Assembly (NCBI RefSeq): GCF_024436065.1
Contig: NZ_JANFNS010000005.1
Span: 186,001-250,000, forward strand
DNA from: Saccharibacillus sp. JS10
Lineage (GTDB): Bacteria > Bacillota > Bacilli > Paenibacillales > Paenibacillaceae
Length of the DNA: 64,000 nt
Reading direction: 5' to 3'
In this document: positions 25,622 through 34,497 of the stretch, piece by piece
How positions within the stretch are numbered: position 1 is the stretch's first letter
How the letters are laid out: every line of letters begins with the position of its first letter
Notes under the pieces: generated by a model
What the model was told of the DNA's origin: nothing
The model's input: the letters and a program-made list of their open reading frames with translations, nothing else
Database searches by the model: none
Program-made: the position numbers and the translations under genes

Positions 25622-27040
25622 ATGATCGCAAAAGACACACTGACAAAAGAGTGGAATTCCGAAGAAGTTGCGCAAATGCTCGAAGAGCACCGCGCTTTTT
25701 ATGATACCGACCGCACACGCAGTTACAAATTCCGGATTCGTCGCCTTGAAAAGCTTAAAGCGGCGATTGTTCGCTACGAACCGGCTTTACTGGAAGCACT
25801 GAAAGCAGACTTAGGCAAGCCCGCTTTTGAAGCTTATTCGACCGAAGTCGGATTCATTCTGAATAGCATCACCGAAATTTCGAAAGAATTGTATCGCTGG
25901 TCGAAGCCGCAGCGTGTCGCAACGCCGATTTCTTTGTCTGGCGCAAGCAGCTACATTATTAACGAACCGCACGGCACTGTGCTGATTATCGGACCTTTCA
26001 ACTATCCGTTCCAACTTGTATTGGAACCGTTGGTAGGCGCGATTGCTACAGGCAACTGCGCCGTGATTAAAATGTCCGATAGCACGCCAAACGTATCTCG
26101 CATCGTGAAGCAACTGCTGGGCGACGTATTCGAAGAACATTATGTACGTGTTCTCGACGGCGGCAAAGATACGGTAAACGCGCTCATTAACTCGCCATTC
26201 GACTACATGTTCTTCACAGGCAGTACCGAAGTCGGCAAAATCGTAGGCGAAGCCGCAGCGAAACAATTGATTCCGTATACGCTGGAACTTGGCGGCAAAA
26301 GCCCGGCTATCGTAGACAAGCAAGCCGATATCCGTATGGCGGCAAAACGCATTATCTGGGGCAAGTTAGTCAACGCGGGTCAGACCTGCATCGCGCCGGA
26401 TTACGTTCTTGTTCATGAGAGCAAAAAAATCCAACTGCTGATTGCCCTTAAAAACGCGATTCGCGAGTTCTTGGGTGAAGATCCGTCAAGCAGCCCGGAT
26501 TTCGGTCGCATCGTCAACGAGCGTCATTTCGATCGTCTATCTGAAATTTTGGATAAAGACAAAGACCGTATCGTATTCGGTGGCAATCGAAAACGCGAAG
26601 ACAAATTTATCGAGCCAACGCTTCTGGATTTGGATTCTTGGGATGCGGCAAGCATGGAGCAAGAATTGTTCGGTCCGATTCTCCCGATCTTGACTTACAA
26701 TGATGTCGAAGAAGCGATTAAACTTGTGAACAAGCATCCTCGCCCGCTTTCGCTGTATCTGTTCACGACAGACGAGCAGGTTCAAGACCGCGTACTCGAA
26801 AAAATACCGTTCGGCGGCGGCTGCATCAACGATACGCTGCTTCATGTATCGAACCCGAACTTGCCGTTCGGCGGTACGGGTTCTTCCGGCGTAGGTTCTT
26901 ACCACGGCGTGCATAGCCTGCGTACGTTCTCACATCAAAAAAGTATCTTGAAACGCGCATCCGCGGAGAGCGGCACGACGATGCTGTTCCCTCCTTACGG
27001 CGACGAACAAATGGCTTTAGTGAAAAAGATGTTTAAATAA
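25622..27040 (+). CDS. Aldehyde dehydrogenase, class 3-like
   Basis: A 472-residue NAD(P)-dependent aldehyde dehydrogenase oxidising aldehydes to acids. Catalytic Cys256 lies in NAGQTCIAPDY and the general-base Glu in LELGGKSP near residue 220; GSTEVG near 200 is the cofactor loop. The length and the N-terminal pattern fit the ALDH3 group (fatty or aromatic aldehydes; YwdH of Bacillus). I start at 25622, with GAGGAGG about 9 nt upstream, not at an ATG 12 codons earlier. Single gene with its own terminator. Confidence 0.88.
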   Translation: MIAKDTLTKEWNSEEVAQMLEEHRAFYDTDRTRSYKFRIRRLEKLKAAIVRYEPALLEALKADLGKPAFEAYSTEVGFILNSITEISKELYRWSKPQRVATPISLSGASSYIINEPHGTVLIIGPFNYPFQLVLEPLVGAIATGNCAVIKMSDSTPNVSRIVKQLLGDVFEEHYVRVLDGGKDTVNALINSPFDYMFFTGSTEVGKIVGEAAAKQLIPYTLELGGKSPAIVDKQADIRMAAKRIIWGKLVNAGQTCIAPDYVLVHESKKIQLLIALKNAIREFLGEDPSSSPDFGRIVNERHFDRLSEILDKDKDRIVFGGNRKREDKFIEPTLLDLDSWDAASMEQELFGPILPILTYNDVEEAIKLVNKHPRPLSLYLFTTDEQVQDRVLEKIPFGGGCINDTLLHVSNPNLPFGGTGSSGVGSYHGVHSLRTFSHQKSILKRASAESGTTMLFPPYGDEQMALVKKMFK

Positions 27041-27055
27041 ATAAGCATGATTAAG

Positions 27056-27094
27056 CCGCTTTCTCCGACTTGGTTCGGGGAAAGCGGATTTTTT
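27056..27094 (+). terminator. Terminator of the aldehyde dehydrogenase gene
   Basis: CCGCTTTC (27056-27063) pairs with GAAAGCGG (27080-27087), followed by a T-tract. Confidence 0.9.
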
Positions 27095-27183
27095 GTTATG
27101 TATTTTTTGACGAGGGATATAAGTTGCAACCTTTTATAAAAAACCTTCGTCAGAAGGCTAACACACTATAGGAGGTCATCGAA

Positions 27184-27846
27184 ATGAACAAAAAAACTTT
27201 TTCTTCGGTATTGGCGGTATCCGTCTTATCTTTGTCGCTCGGCGGTCAACTTTTCGCGGCGCAAGCAAGCTTCGGCGACCTAAGCGGCGTAACCGGACAA
27301 CAAAAAATCGAGACGCTTCAAAAAGAAGGTCTCATCAAAGGCGTGAGCGCATCATCTTTTAATCCAAAAGCTGTGTTAACGAATGCTCAAGGCGTTCAAT
27401 TGATCGCAGGCGGTCTACAGCTGAGTCTGGCAGCCATCACGTTCGAAGCAGGCAAAGTTCCAACCGCTCATGATCTGTTCCCTGCAGCGAAAGAGGGAGC
27501 TTGGTACGCCGAAGCTTTCGTCAATGCACACTTCAATGGCGTAGAGTTGCCAAAAACGATCGATCCATCTGGCGTCATGACCAAAGAAGAATATACAAAC
27601 TATTTGATGCAAGCAGTCGAAAAAGCCGGCAATCTGCCGCTGATCAACATCAAGCCGCAAGATATTACCGATGAAAAAGAGCTGACTGCCGAGTATCAAG
27701 GTGCAATCCAGCGGGCGCTCAACCGCGGAATTGTGAAACTCGATGCCGACGGCAACTTCCATCCAAAAGAACAGATTACTCGCGCCGAAGCAGCTGTAAT
27801 GCTGTACGATTCGATTGAGTTTTTGAAGCAGCAATCGGCTCAGTGA
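27184..27846 (+). CDS. Secreted protein with S-layer-homology repeats
   Basis: A 220-residue protein with a signal peptide (residues 1-26, cleaved near FAAQA). Two SLH-like units are visible: ~30-75 (FGDLSG...IETLQKEGLIKG...FNPKAVLT) and ~155-210 (ITDEKELTAEYQGAIQRALN...FHPKEQITRAEAAVML), with a divergent middle unit. Wall attachment is likely; there is no catalytic domain. GGAGG lies about 9 nt before the ATG. Confidence 0.82.
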   Translation: MNKKTFSSVLAVSVLSLSLGGQLFAAQASFGDLSGVTGQQKIETLQKEGLIKGVSASSFNPKAVLTNAQGVQLIAGGLQLSLAAITFEAGKVPTAHDLFPAAKEGAWYAEAFVNAHFNGVELPKTIDPSGVMTKEEYTNYLMQAVEKAGNLPLINIKPQDITDEKELTAEYQGAIQRALNRGIVKLDADGNFHPKEQITRAEAAVMLYDSIEFLKQQSAQ

Positions 27847-27879
27847 GTTCGAAAAAATCGGTTCGGATCTAAATCATTT

Positions 27880-28752
27880 TTACAATTCGCCGACTTCAGA
27901 CAAAGCGGTTTTCAATTGCTCATCTAATCGGCTACGGAATAAATTCCAACTTTCTTCATCCGTATTTAAAGCTTCGGCGCCGTAATCTTCGACGATCTGG
28001 ATTCGTACATGCCGATCGTTTACGTCGCCGAGCTTTTTTTGTACTTTTTTGAAATGTTTCGCTTCTTCGGCTTGTTTGGCTTCCAATGCAAATGCGGCAG
28101 CTTCGGCGGTATAGCGGAAACGTTTGGCTGCAATCCGTACTTGATGCAGAGCGTCTAGCGATTGTTCACTCGAAGCTCCTTCACGGTCTGCGGTTACTTG
28201 GTACATATGCCGACGTTTGCGGTAATCGTCTTTGAGCATACGCAGACTACTGCGAACGTCCGCTTGCCCTACAAAATCAGGCAACTCTTGCTCTATAAAA
28301 TTTTGCCAACGTTTATCCAGCTTACGATTGATGATCTTCGGTAACTTTCGGCTTAACTTTTTACGTTGACGATCTCGTTCGCTTTTTTCGAGCTTCGTCA
28401 TTTTTTTATATAATTTGGCTTCTTCCATTTGCCCTTCGGATTTGGCGCTTTGACGTAGCTTTTTGAAATCGGCGATCATCACGTCCGCGTCACGGACTCT
28501 GCCGAAACGTTTTTGCGCTTTTTTGATGATTCGATATAGCCCGGTTTCTCCGTCTGGATCAAGGATCTGAATCAAGGTCAGTAATTTGCGCGCGCTTACT
28601 CTCGCTTGATGGATGTCTTCGACTTCGTAGTCTTTTAAGGCAGCGCGGCTGCGCTTACGAAATTCGCTGTATAACTGCTCCAACGCTTCGCTCCACGGCT
28701 GGATCTGATCGGAAGCTACTGTCGTTTGTTCTGATGCTCTATCGTGGGTCAT
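27880..28752 (-). CDS. CHAD-domain protein
   Basis: A 290-residue all-helical protein with the conserved histidine alpha-helical domain (CHAD): the pattern HQARVSARKLLTLIQ near residue 48 and a second one HQVRIAAKRFRYTAEA near 205, plus very many Lys and Arg. CHAD proteins bind polyphosphate and some sit on polyphosphate granules. No CYTH triphosphatase domain is fused here. No operon partner. Confidence 0.87.
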   Translation of the reverse strand: MTHDRASEQTTVASDQIQPWSEALEQLYSEFRKRSRAALKDYEVEDIHQARVSARKLLTLIQILDPDGETGLYRIIKKAQKRFGRVRDADVMIADFKKLRQSAKSEGQMEEAKLYKKMTKLEKSERDRQRKKLSRKLPKIINRKLDKRWQNFIEQELPDFVGQADVRSSLRMLKDDYRKRRHMYQVTADREGASSEQSLDALHQVRIAAKRFRYTAEAAAFALEAKQAEEAKHFKKVQKKLGDVNDRHVRIQIVEDYGAEALNTDEESWNLFRSRLDEQLKTALSEVGEL

Positions 28753-28835
28753 ATGGATGGTTCACTCCTTTTGGATAAACTTCGGGTTGTATACGCGATC
28801 TATAAGAATCATTACCCGCAAAAAGTATAAAGAAA

Positions 28836-28878
28836 AATACAGCTTCCTTGACCGCATCTGCGGAAGGAAACTGTATTT
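28836..28878 (-). terminator. Terminator of the quinone-reductase-like gene
   Basis: ATACAG...CTGTAT outer pairing with TTCCTT/AAGGAA and CCGCA/TGCGG inside; T-rich run follows on the minus strand. Confidence 0.75.
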
Positions 28879-28941
28879 GACTTTAGTTGAACGCTATATC
28901 CGGGATATAGTCGATACTAGCTAGAATATTGAAGCTTTTTT

Positions 28942-29868
28942 TTATTTTTCGCGAATCACGATTTTGCCTTTGGCGTGATGGCTTTCGCTTTTGATATGCG
29001 CGTTGCGTACGCCTTCTTCGTTCAACCAATACGTCGAGTCGATGATCGGTTTCAACTTGCCTTCTTTGATCATCTCCGCAAGTTTCTCCAACTGCTCACC
29101 TTTAGGCTCCATCATGAATAGAGCGGTATGAATCCCTAAATCTTTGGCAAGGCTTTCGTCTGGCTTCTCTACAACCGAGACCAGGTGCCCGCCGGGTTTC
29201 AATACTTTGAAACTTTTGCTCTGAATATCGCCGCCCATAGTGTCTAGTACCATATCATAATCCGAGAGAATCTCGGAGAAGTCTTCTTTTTTGTAATCGA
29301 TAAAATGATCGACGCCCAGCGATTTCAACAATTCCTCGTTCGCCGAACTTGCGGTCGAGGCTACGGTTGCCCCTAAATACTTCGCGATCTGAATCGCCAT
29401 TGTACCGACGCCGCCTGCTCCGGCATGGATGAGTACTTTATGCCCTGCGGTCACTTTGCCGTGATCGACCAGCGCTTGCCAAGCGGTCATTCCTGCGAGC
29501 GGAATCGCCGCGGCTTCTTCGTAGCTCAGGTTTTCCGGCTTTTTCACCACAACATCCGCGTCTACGGCTACATATTGTGCATACGTGCCAAATACGCGCG
29601 GACGCGCAAATACAGGATCGCGTGGCTTAAAGCGACTCACGTTTTCGCCGACTTCTTTGACAATGCCCGCTACGTCTCCGCCAAGAATCAAAGGGAAACT
29701 GCCGGCTGCCGCGCCTAACGCACCTTCGCGAATTTTCGTGTCAACCGGATTCACTGATGTCGCATACAGCTTGATTAGGATCTGGTTGGCATCGATCTTC
29801 GGTTCCGGCACACTCTGCTCATGCAGCTTATCAGGTCCACCAAACTCGTCAATTACGATTGCTTTCAA
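28942..29868 (-). CDS. Zinc-independent NADP-dependent oxidoreductase (quinone reductase/MDR family)
   Basis: A 308-residue medium-chain dehydrogenase without the structural or catalytic zinc ligands. The cofactor motif HAGAGGVGTMAIQIAK is near residue 148. It resembles NADPH:quinone reductases and enone reductases acting on electrophiles. The start is a TTG at 29868, six or seven nt after AGGTGAGG; the GTG four codons earlier lies inside that ribosome site. No adjacent partner. Confidence 0.83.
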   Translation of the reverse strand: MKAIVIDEFGGPDKLHEQSVPEPKIDANQILIKLYATSVNPVDTKIREGALGAAAGSFPLILGGDVAGIVKEVGENVSRFKPRDPVFARPRVFGTYAQYVAVDADVVVKKPENLSYEEAAAIPLAGMTAWQALVDHGKVTAGHKVLIHAGAGGVGTMAIQIAKYLGATVASTASSANEELLKSLGVDHFIDYKKEDFSEILSDYDMVLDTMGGDIQSKSFKVLKPGGHLVSVVEKPDESLAKDLGIHTALFMMEPKGEQLEKLAEMIKEGKLKPIIDSTYWLNEEGVRNAHIKSESHHAKGKIVIREK

Positions 29869-30067
29869 AAATATCCTCACCTTTCTGTAACAGGTTAGCG
29901 TTGCTTCCCATGCTATTACCCAAGCTATTAGTTAAAGACCCTATTGCTGTAAAAAAATACGGCTTACGATTCATAAAAAAGGGTCGAATGATGTTGTTTC
30001 AGTGGTGTCAAGTTTCGGAAAACGAGACTAATGGAGGAGGAATTTAAGTTTGACTGTTAAAAATAAA

Positions 30068-30099
30068 CAAAAAAAGAAGCCGTTTTAGGTAACGGCTTC
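30068..30099 (-). terminator. Terminator of the second amino-acid ABC operon, downstream of element B
   Basis: GAAGCCGTT (30076-30084) with AACGGCTTC (30091-30099), followed on the minus strand by TTTTTTTGTTT. The stretch 29881-30060 shows no supported gene apart from a possible 12-codon frame at 30050. Confidence 0.85.
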
Positions 30100-30106
30100 A
30101 GGCTTC

Positions 30107-30219
30107 GGGAGAGATTTGTTACGGTCGCTTGTTGAAATCGGGAAAAAATGATTATAATTTTGCTTGAATTTTCCCGATTTCAAAGGCGAACGTTAACACT
30201 CCTTCACTAAATCTCTCCC
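30107..30219. repeat. Dispersed nested palindromic element, copy B
   Basis: Inner stem GAAATCGGGAAAA (30134-30146) with TTTTCCCGATTTC (30169-30181), the same 13 bp as copy A. Outer stem GGGAGAGATTT (30107-30117) with AAATCTCTCCC (30209-30219), perfect but of a different sequence from that in copy A. The flanks GTCGCTTGTT and AAAGGCGAACG of the inner stem match A and C. It lies in the 3' untranslated RNA of the ABC ATPase gene, before its terminator at 30068. Confidence 0.9.
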
Positions 30220-30301
30220 TACGCTCCTCGCTTCACTCGGAATAACATCTTAGCTGCTTTTTTATAAAAAATTTCAACAGCAACTTTTTTTGATTTGAAA
30301 A

Positions 30302-31054
30302 TTAAACCTCTTTTTCCGTCAACAAGTTCAGGAACTGAGAAGCACGTTCGCTAGACGGGTTTTGAAGAACCTGTTGAGGAGGTCCTTGTTCCAAGATTTT
30401 GCCATCATCCATCAGAACGACGGTATCGGCGGCTTCGGCGGCGAATTTCATTTCGTGCGTCACGACGACCATCGTCATGCCTTCGGCAGCGAGTTGTTTC
30501 ATGACTTTGAGCACTTCGCCGACCAATTCGGGATCAAGTGCGGACGTCGGTTCGTCGAACAACATCACTTGAGGATCGGTGGCAAGTGCGCGGGCGATGC
30601 CGACGCGTTGTTGTTGACCGCCGGAGAGTTGGTGCGGGTACACGTCTTCTTTGCCGCTCAAGCCGACTTTCGCCAGAAGTTCGATCGAACGTTTGCGAGC
30701 TTCTTCTTTGCTCCGTTTTTGCACGACGATCTGGGCTTCCATCACGTTTTCCAATGCGGTTTTGTGAGGGAACAGATTGTATGATTGGAATACCATACCT
30801 GTGCTTTGGCGAAGGTCGAGCGTTTGTTGTTTGCTGGCTTTGCGGCGATTGCCGAATTCGACTGTCGTATTTCCGAGTCGCAGCGTGCCTTCATTGGGTG
30901 TTTCTAATAAATTCAGGCAGCGTAGCAGTGTGGTTTTACCAGAACCGGAAGGTCCGATAATGACCAGCACTTTGCCTTTTTCCAAAGACAGGTCGATGCC
31001 TTTCAATACTTCCAGCGATCCGAACGATTTATGCAAATTTTGAATTTGGATCAT
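30302..31054 (-). CDS. Polar amino-acid ABC transporter ATP-binding protein (system 2)
   Basis: A 250-residue GlnQ/TcyC-type ATPase. Walker [10 protein letters not shown] near residue 33, signature LSGGQQQR near 142, Walker [13 protein letters not shown] near 160. Third gene of the receptor-permease-ATPase operon on the minus strand; 42 bp follow the permease. Its transcript continues through palindromic element B to the terminator at 30068. Similar in plan to system 1 at 8437-10708 but without a linked regulator. Confidence 0.9.
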   Translation of the reverse strand: MIQIQNLHKSFGSLEVLKGIDLSLEKGKVLVIIGPSGSGKTTLLRCLNLLETPNEGTLRLGNTTVEFGNRRKASKQQTLDLRQSTGMVFQSYNLFPHKTALENVMEAQIVVQKRSKEEARKRSIELLAKVGLSGKEDVYPHQLSGGQQQRVGIARALATDPQVMLFDEPTSALDPELVGEVLKVMKQLAAEGMTMVVVTHEMKFAAEAADTVVLMDDGKILEQGPPQQVLQNPSSERASQFLNLLTEKEV

Positions 31055-31096
31055 GATCGTTGCTCCTTTCTAATAACTTCGAAGAAAGCTAACCTT

Positions 31097-31765
31097 TTAC
31101 TGCGTAGAGAAGCGGGAAAGTCGTTTCTCCATCACGTTTTGCAGCGCGTTAAGTACGGTACAGATGATTAGATAAATAACAGCGGCTTCCGAATAAAGGA
31201 GCAAAGGCTCATACGTCGTAGCCGTAATTTGTTTGGCGACCTGGAATAGTTCGACTACGGTAATGGTATACGCCAGAGACGTATCTTTTACTAGGCTGAT
31301 AAAGGAGTTCGAAAGCGGCGGAACCGAGACGCGCGTAGCTTGCGGAAGAATGATGCGGCGAAGTGCCTGACCGCGTGTCATTCCAAGCGAATAAGCAGCT
31401 TCCCATTGACCATTTGCGATAGATTGAATAGCTGCACGCACGATTTCGGAGTTATAAGCCCCCATGTTGAGTGTAAAGGCGATAATCGCAGCCGGGAATG
31501 GGTCGAGTTCGATTCCAATACTCGGTAATCCGAAAAAGATAATGAATAACTGTACAAGTAACGGTGTTCCGCGGATGACCCAGACGTAGAAGATCGCGAT
31601 CTGGTTCAATACAGGAATTTTCCACACCCGTACCAAAGCGACCAATACAGCTAAAATCAATCCTAATACAAATGAAATGACGGCTAGTGTAATCGTGTAT
31701 TGCAATGCCGCTTTGACCATTGGCAGAAACGAATCGATTACAATTTGAATTTTACGATCGTCCAT
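31097..31765 (-). CDS. Polar amino-acid ABC transporter permease (system 2)
   Basis: A 222-residue HisM/GlnP-type permease with about five hydrophobic segments and the ATPase-contact loop EAAYSLGMTRGQALRRIILP near 145. I start at 31765, where AAAGGAG precedes the ATG by 10 nt; an upstream in-frame codon lacks a ribosome site. A 240-bp gap with hairpins separates it from the receptor gene. Confidence 0.9.
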   Translation of the reverse strand: MDDRKIQIVIDSFLPMVKAALQYTITLAVISFVLGLILAVLVALVRVWKIPVLNQIAIFYVWVIRGTPLLVQLFIIFFGLPSIGIELDPFPAAIIAFTLNMGAYNSEIVRAAIQSIANGQWEAAYSLGMTRGQALRRIILPQATRVSVPPLSNSFISLVKDTSLAYTITVVELFQVAKQITATTYEPLLLYSEAAVIYLIICTVLNALQNVMEKRLSRFSTQ

Positions 31766-31848
31766 ATTCCTAGGACTCCTTTCAATTTTGCAGATGCCAA
31801 ACATTCTTCTTTCTTATACACGAAAAAGCTTGCTTTGAACAAACGAAG

Positions 31849-31971
31849 CGGGGCTGCCTCGTAGATTCGCAGAGCGAACCGGAGATAGCCCCGTTTTTAT
31901 AGTCGGAAAATAACAATTTGATTGATCGTTTTTCTCGGTGAGTATCGAGAAAAGCCGACAATTTGATTGAT
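31849..31971 (-). other. Intercistronic hairpins and 14-bp direct repeat between receptor and permease genes
   Basis: CGGGGCT (31849-31855) pairs with AGCCCCG (31887-31893) around an inner TTCGC/GCGAA hairpin. On the minus-strand transcript no U-tract follows, so it looks like an RNA-stabilising or partial stop. Next to it ACAATTTGATTGAT occurs twice (31913-31926, 31958-31971), 45 bp apart, each beside a short stem. Confidence 0.6.
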
Positions 31972-32005
31972 TATTTCCCTCGAAATATTACGAGGAAAAT
32001 AACAA

Positions 32006-32857
32006 TTATTTCGATACGTCCTCACCGAAGTATTTCTCGGAAATCGTTTTGTACGTACCGTCGCTGTGCATATCAGCCAAAGCTTTATTTACTGCTTCAA
32101 TCAGTTCTGGGCTGTTTTTCGGGAACACGCCGCCGCTTTGCGAAGCGTCTTCTGCTTCTGCGACTACTTTCAGCGCCAGATCCGGTTTTTGCTTTTTCAA
32201 ATCAAGGAACGACAGGTTATCGTTGATCGTTGCATCCACGCGGTTAGAGTTCAGCAAATCGATTGCTTGTTGGAATCCTTCGATCGGTACGATCTCAGCG
32301 CCGTTTTCTTTCGCGATATCTGCAAGGTTACTTGTCAGCGATTGTGCAGACTTTTTACCTTTCAGATCAGCAAGCGATTTGATGTCGTTATTATCGTCAC
32401 GTACGATCAGTACCGCACCGGAAGAAATGTACGGGTCAGAGAAATCGTATTTTTCTTTGCGATCGTCGCGAATCGATACTTCGTTGAATACGGCATCGAA
32501 GCGTCCAGCATCAATACCTGCAAGCAGGCTGTCCCACGGTGCTTCTTCGAATTTCACTTCAACGCCCAGACGTTTTGCCACTTCTTGAGCAATCTCAACG
32601 TCGAATCCAGTCAGCGTGCCACTTGCATCGTGATAAGTGAAAGGTGGGTAAGTACCTTCTGTACCGATCACGATTGTACCTTTAGATTTAATCTTTTCAA
32701 GCAGATTATCCGAACCTGCAGCTGGTTGTTCCGACGATGCTGAATTATTGCTGTCTGTATTTGTAGCGGCTGTGTTGCTTGAATTATTGTTACCGCAAGC
32801 GGCAAGCATCAGCACCATCAAGATCGCAACAACGCCGAGTAAAGTTACTTTTTTCAT
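32006..32857 (-). CDS. Amino-acid-binding lipoprotein (system 2), cystine-type
   Basis: A 283-residue family-3 solute-binding protein. Lipobox LAAC with Cys21 after a hydrophobic signal peptide, then an Asn/Ser-rich linker. GTEGTYPPFTYHD and GFDVEIAQEVAKRLGV near residues 60-90 and IRDDRKEKYDFSDPY near 120 match the TcyA/FliY cystine-binding group more closely than system 1 does. I start at the second of two ATG codons (32857), 7 nt after GGAGG; the first is at 32860. It is the first gene of its operon. Confidence 0.88.
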   Translation of the reverse strand: MKKVTLLGVVAILMVLMLAACGNNNSSNTAATNTDSNNSASSEQPAAGSDNLLEKIKSKGTIVIGTEGTYPPFTYHDASGTLTGFDVEIAQEVAKRLGVEVKFEEAPWDSLLAGIDAGRFDAVFNEVSIRDDRKEKYDFSDPYISSGAVLIVRDDNNDIKSLADLKGKKSAQSLTSNLADIAKENGAEIVPIEGFQQAIDLLNSNRVDATINDNLSFLDLKKQKPDLALKVVAEAEDASQSGGVFPKNSPELIEAVNKALADMHSDGTYKTISEKYFGEDVSK

Positions 32858-32860
32858 CAT

Positions 32861-33269
32861 TCTGCCTCCAAAGTGTGTTTTGTTTTGAGTCATTGTCTTT
32901 CAGATGAAACATTCAAACAGTTGGACAACATTTCCAGAAGTCTGCAACCGTCTAGTGAACATTTAGGTCGTGCAAGATTGAATTTTAAAGCCTGTTTTAA
33001 AGAAAGTCAATAGCTTTTCATTTAATTCCTATAAATTTTATCGGCTTTAAATCATTCAATCTAAAGCGTTTCCGAAAAATCTTTTATTTTCCTGCAAAAA
33101 ATAGGCGGCGTGAAAACATGATTTTGCGTTTAATATAGAGTAGATTTGCTTGCTTGAGCCAAGCTAACTGTTACATATCATTTACGTTTGCAACAGATTC
33201 AGACGAAAGGTATCACGGTTAAAGCGCCGACGACATCTCCAAATCTATATCATCTGTGGGAGGACAATC
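32861..33269. other. Divergent intergenic region, no gene seen
   Basis: About 410 bp between the divergent receptor and AI-2E family genes. AT-rich in the middle. It must hold two promoters, but I find no convincing -35/-10 pair and no supported reading frame or hairpin with a T-tract. Confidence 0.6.
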
Positions 33270-34364
33270 ATGTTCAAAAATCGATTTTTCGTAATAGGTG
33301 CGGGGATCGCCTTAGTTCTGCTCATCATTTTTCTCGGTACATTAGTCAAATTCATCTTCACCCCGATTACTTCTTTAGTTAGCTCGCTCGTTGTACCGTT
33401 ATTGATCTCGGCATTCTTCTATTACCCTTTGCGTCCACTCGTGCGTTTTCTCGAACGTAAAAAATGGAAACGTTCCTGGTCAGTAGCCTTGATCTTCGCG
33501 GTATTTATTTTACTGATCGTAGGCGCTTCAGTTTGGGTCTTCCCAACACTGCGCGATCAAGTGGAAAGCTTTATTATGAACGCTCCGCAATTGGCAAAAG
33601 ACGCAGTAGCTCAATTGCAGCAATTGCAACAAAATCCGACGATTAGCCGATTTATTCCAAGTAACGATTCACAAAACCAAGACATTCTGAACCGATTGTC
33701 CGGTGTGCTGGATACGTCGATCACTTGGTTATCCGATAACTTGGCAAGCATGTTCTCGTTCTTATCGAGCTTCGTACTGGTTATTGCGACATTCCCAATC
33801 CTGCTCTACTTCTTGCTACGCGACGATAACCGATTGCCGGGCAACCTCATCAGAATGTTCCCGAACAATCAAAAAGAAGACGGCAAATTGATGCTTGACG
33901 AGATGGACGAAGCATTGAACGGATTTATCGCAGGCCGCGTAATCGTTAACTTATTGCTGTGCGTCCTGCTGTATATCGGCTTCTTGATTATCGGCTTGCC
34001 GTATTCGCTCCTGCTCGTTATCATTTCGTTCTTCTTGAACTTTATTCCGTTTATCGGAGCGTTCCTTGCTACCGTTCCTGTCGGAATCGTAGGTCTGATC
34101 GAATCGCCGAATATGGCAATCTGGTCGATCGTGATCGTGATTGTCGCTCAGTTGATTCAGAACAACTTGCTTGAACCGCTTGTGTTCGGCAAACAGCTCG
34201 ATATGCACCCGCTTACGGTCATTGTCCTGCTGCTTGTCGGCGGCGACGTGATGGGGATTTTGGGGATGTTGATCTGTATTCCTATCTATATGGTGGTTAA
34301 AATTGCAATTCGCCATATTTATCAGATGTATCTCAAAAGCAAAATCGAACATAAAATCAACTGA
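33270..34364 (+). CDS. AI-2E family transporter (YdbI/PerM-like permease)
   Basis: A 364-residue membrane protein of the AI-2 exporter/PerM family. Hydrophobic segments occur near residues 8-45, 60-85, 155-180, 205-300 and 305-340, with a soluble loop of about 75 residues near 85-150. Members export autoinducer-2 or act as Na+/H+ antiporters; most are uncharacterised, so the substrate is open. GGGAGG lies 7 nt before the ATG. Confidence 0.85.
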   Translation: MFKNRFFVIGAGIALVLLIIFLGTLVKFIFTPITSLVSSLVVPLLISAFFYYPLRPLVRFLERKKWKRSWSVALIFAVFILLIVGASVWVFPTLRDQVESFIMNAPQLAKDAVAQLQQLQQNPTISRFIPSNDSQNQDILNRLSGVLDTSITWLSDNLASMFSFLSSFVLVIATFPILLYFLLRDDNRLPGNLIRMFPNNQKEDGKLMLDEMDEALNGFIAGRVIVNLLLCVLLYIGFLIIGLPYSLLLVIISFFLNFIPFIGAFLATVPVGIVGLIESPNMAIWSIVIVIVAQLIQNNLLEPLVFGKQLDMHPLTVIVLLLVGGDVMGILGMLICIPIYMVVKIAIRHIYQMYLKSKIEHKIN

Positions 34365-34382
34365 TATCTTTTAAAAACCGGG

Positions 34383-34425
34383 CAAGCCGCTTTTCTCCGC
34401 AGTGAGAAAAGCGGCTTGTTTGCGT
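34383..34425 (+). terminator. Terminator of the AI-2E family gene
   Basis: A perfect 15-bp stem, CAAGCCGCTTTTCTC (34383-34397) with GAGAAAAGCGGCTTG (34404-34418), followed by a T-rich run. Confidence 0.9.
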
Positions 34426-34497
34426 TTGAATGTCCATAACTTACAATTGAGAGATATCGTTACCTATCGTCTATTGAGAAAGGAGTCGACAATTTTT

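Noticed and set aside
31913-31971. CRISPR array
   Set aside because: Only two 14-bp repeats with one 31-bp interval, no third unit and no cas genes in the window.
33188-33382. 64-codon frame overlapping the start of the AI-2E family gene
   Set aside because: No ribosome site, no family likeness, and it overlaps a well-supported gene start.
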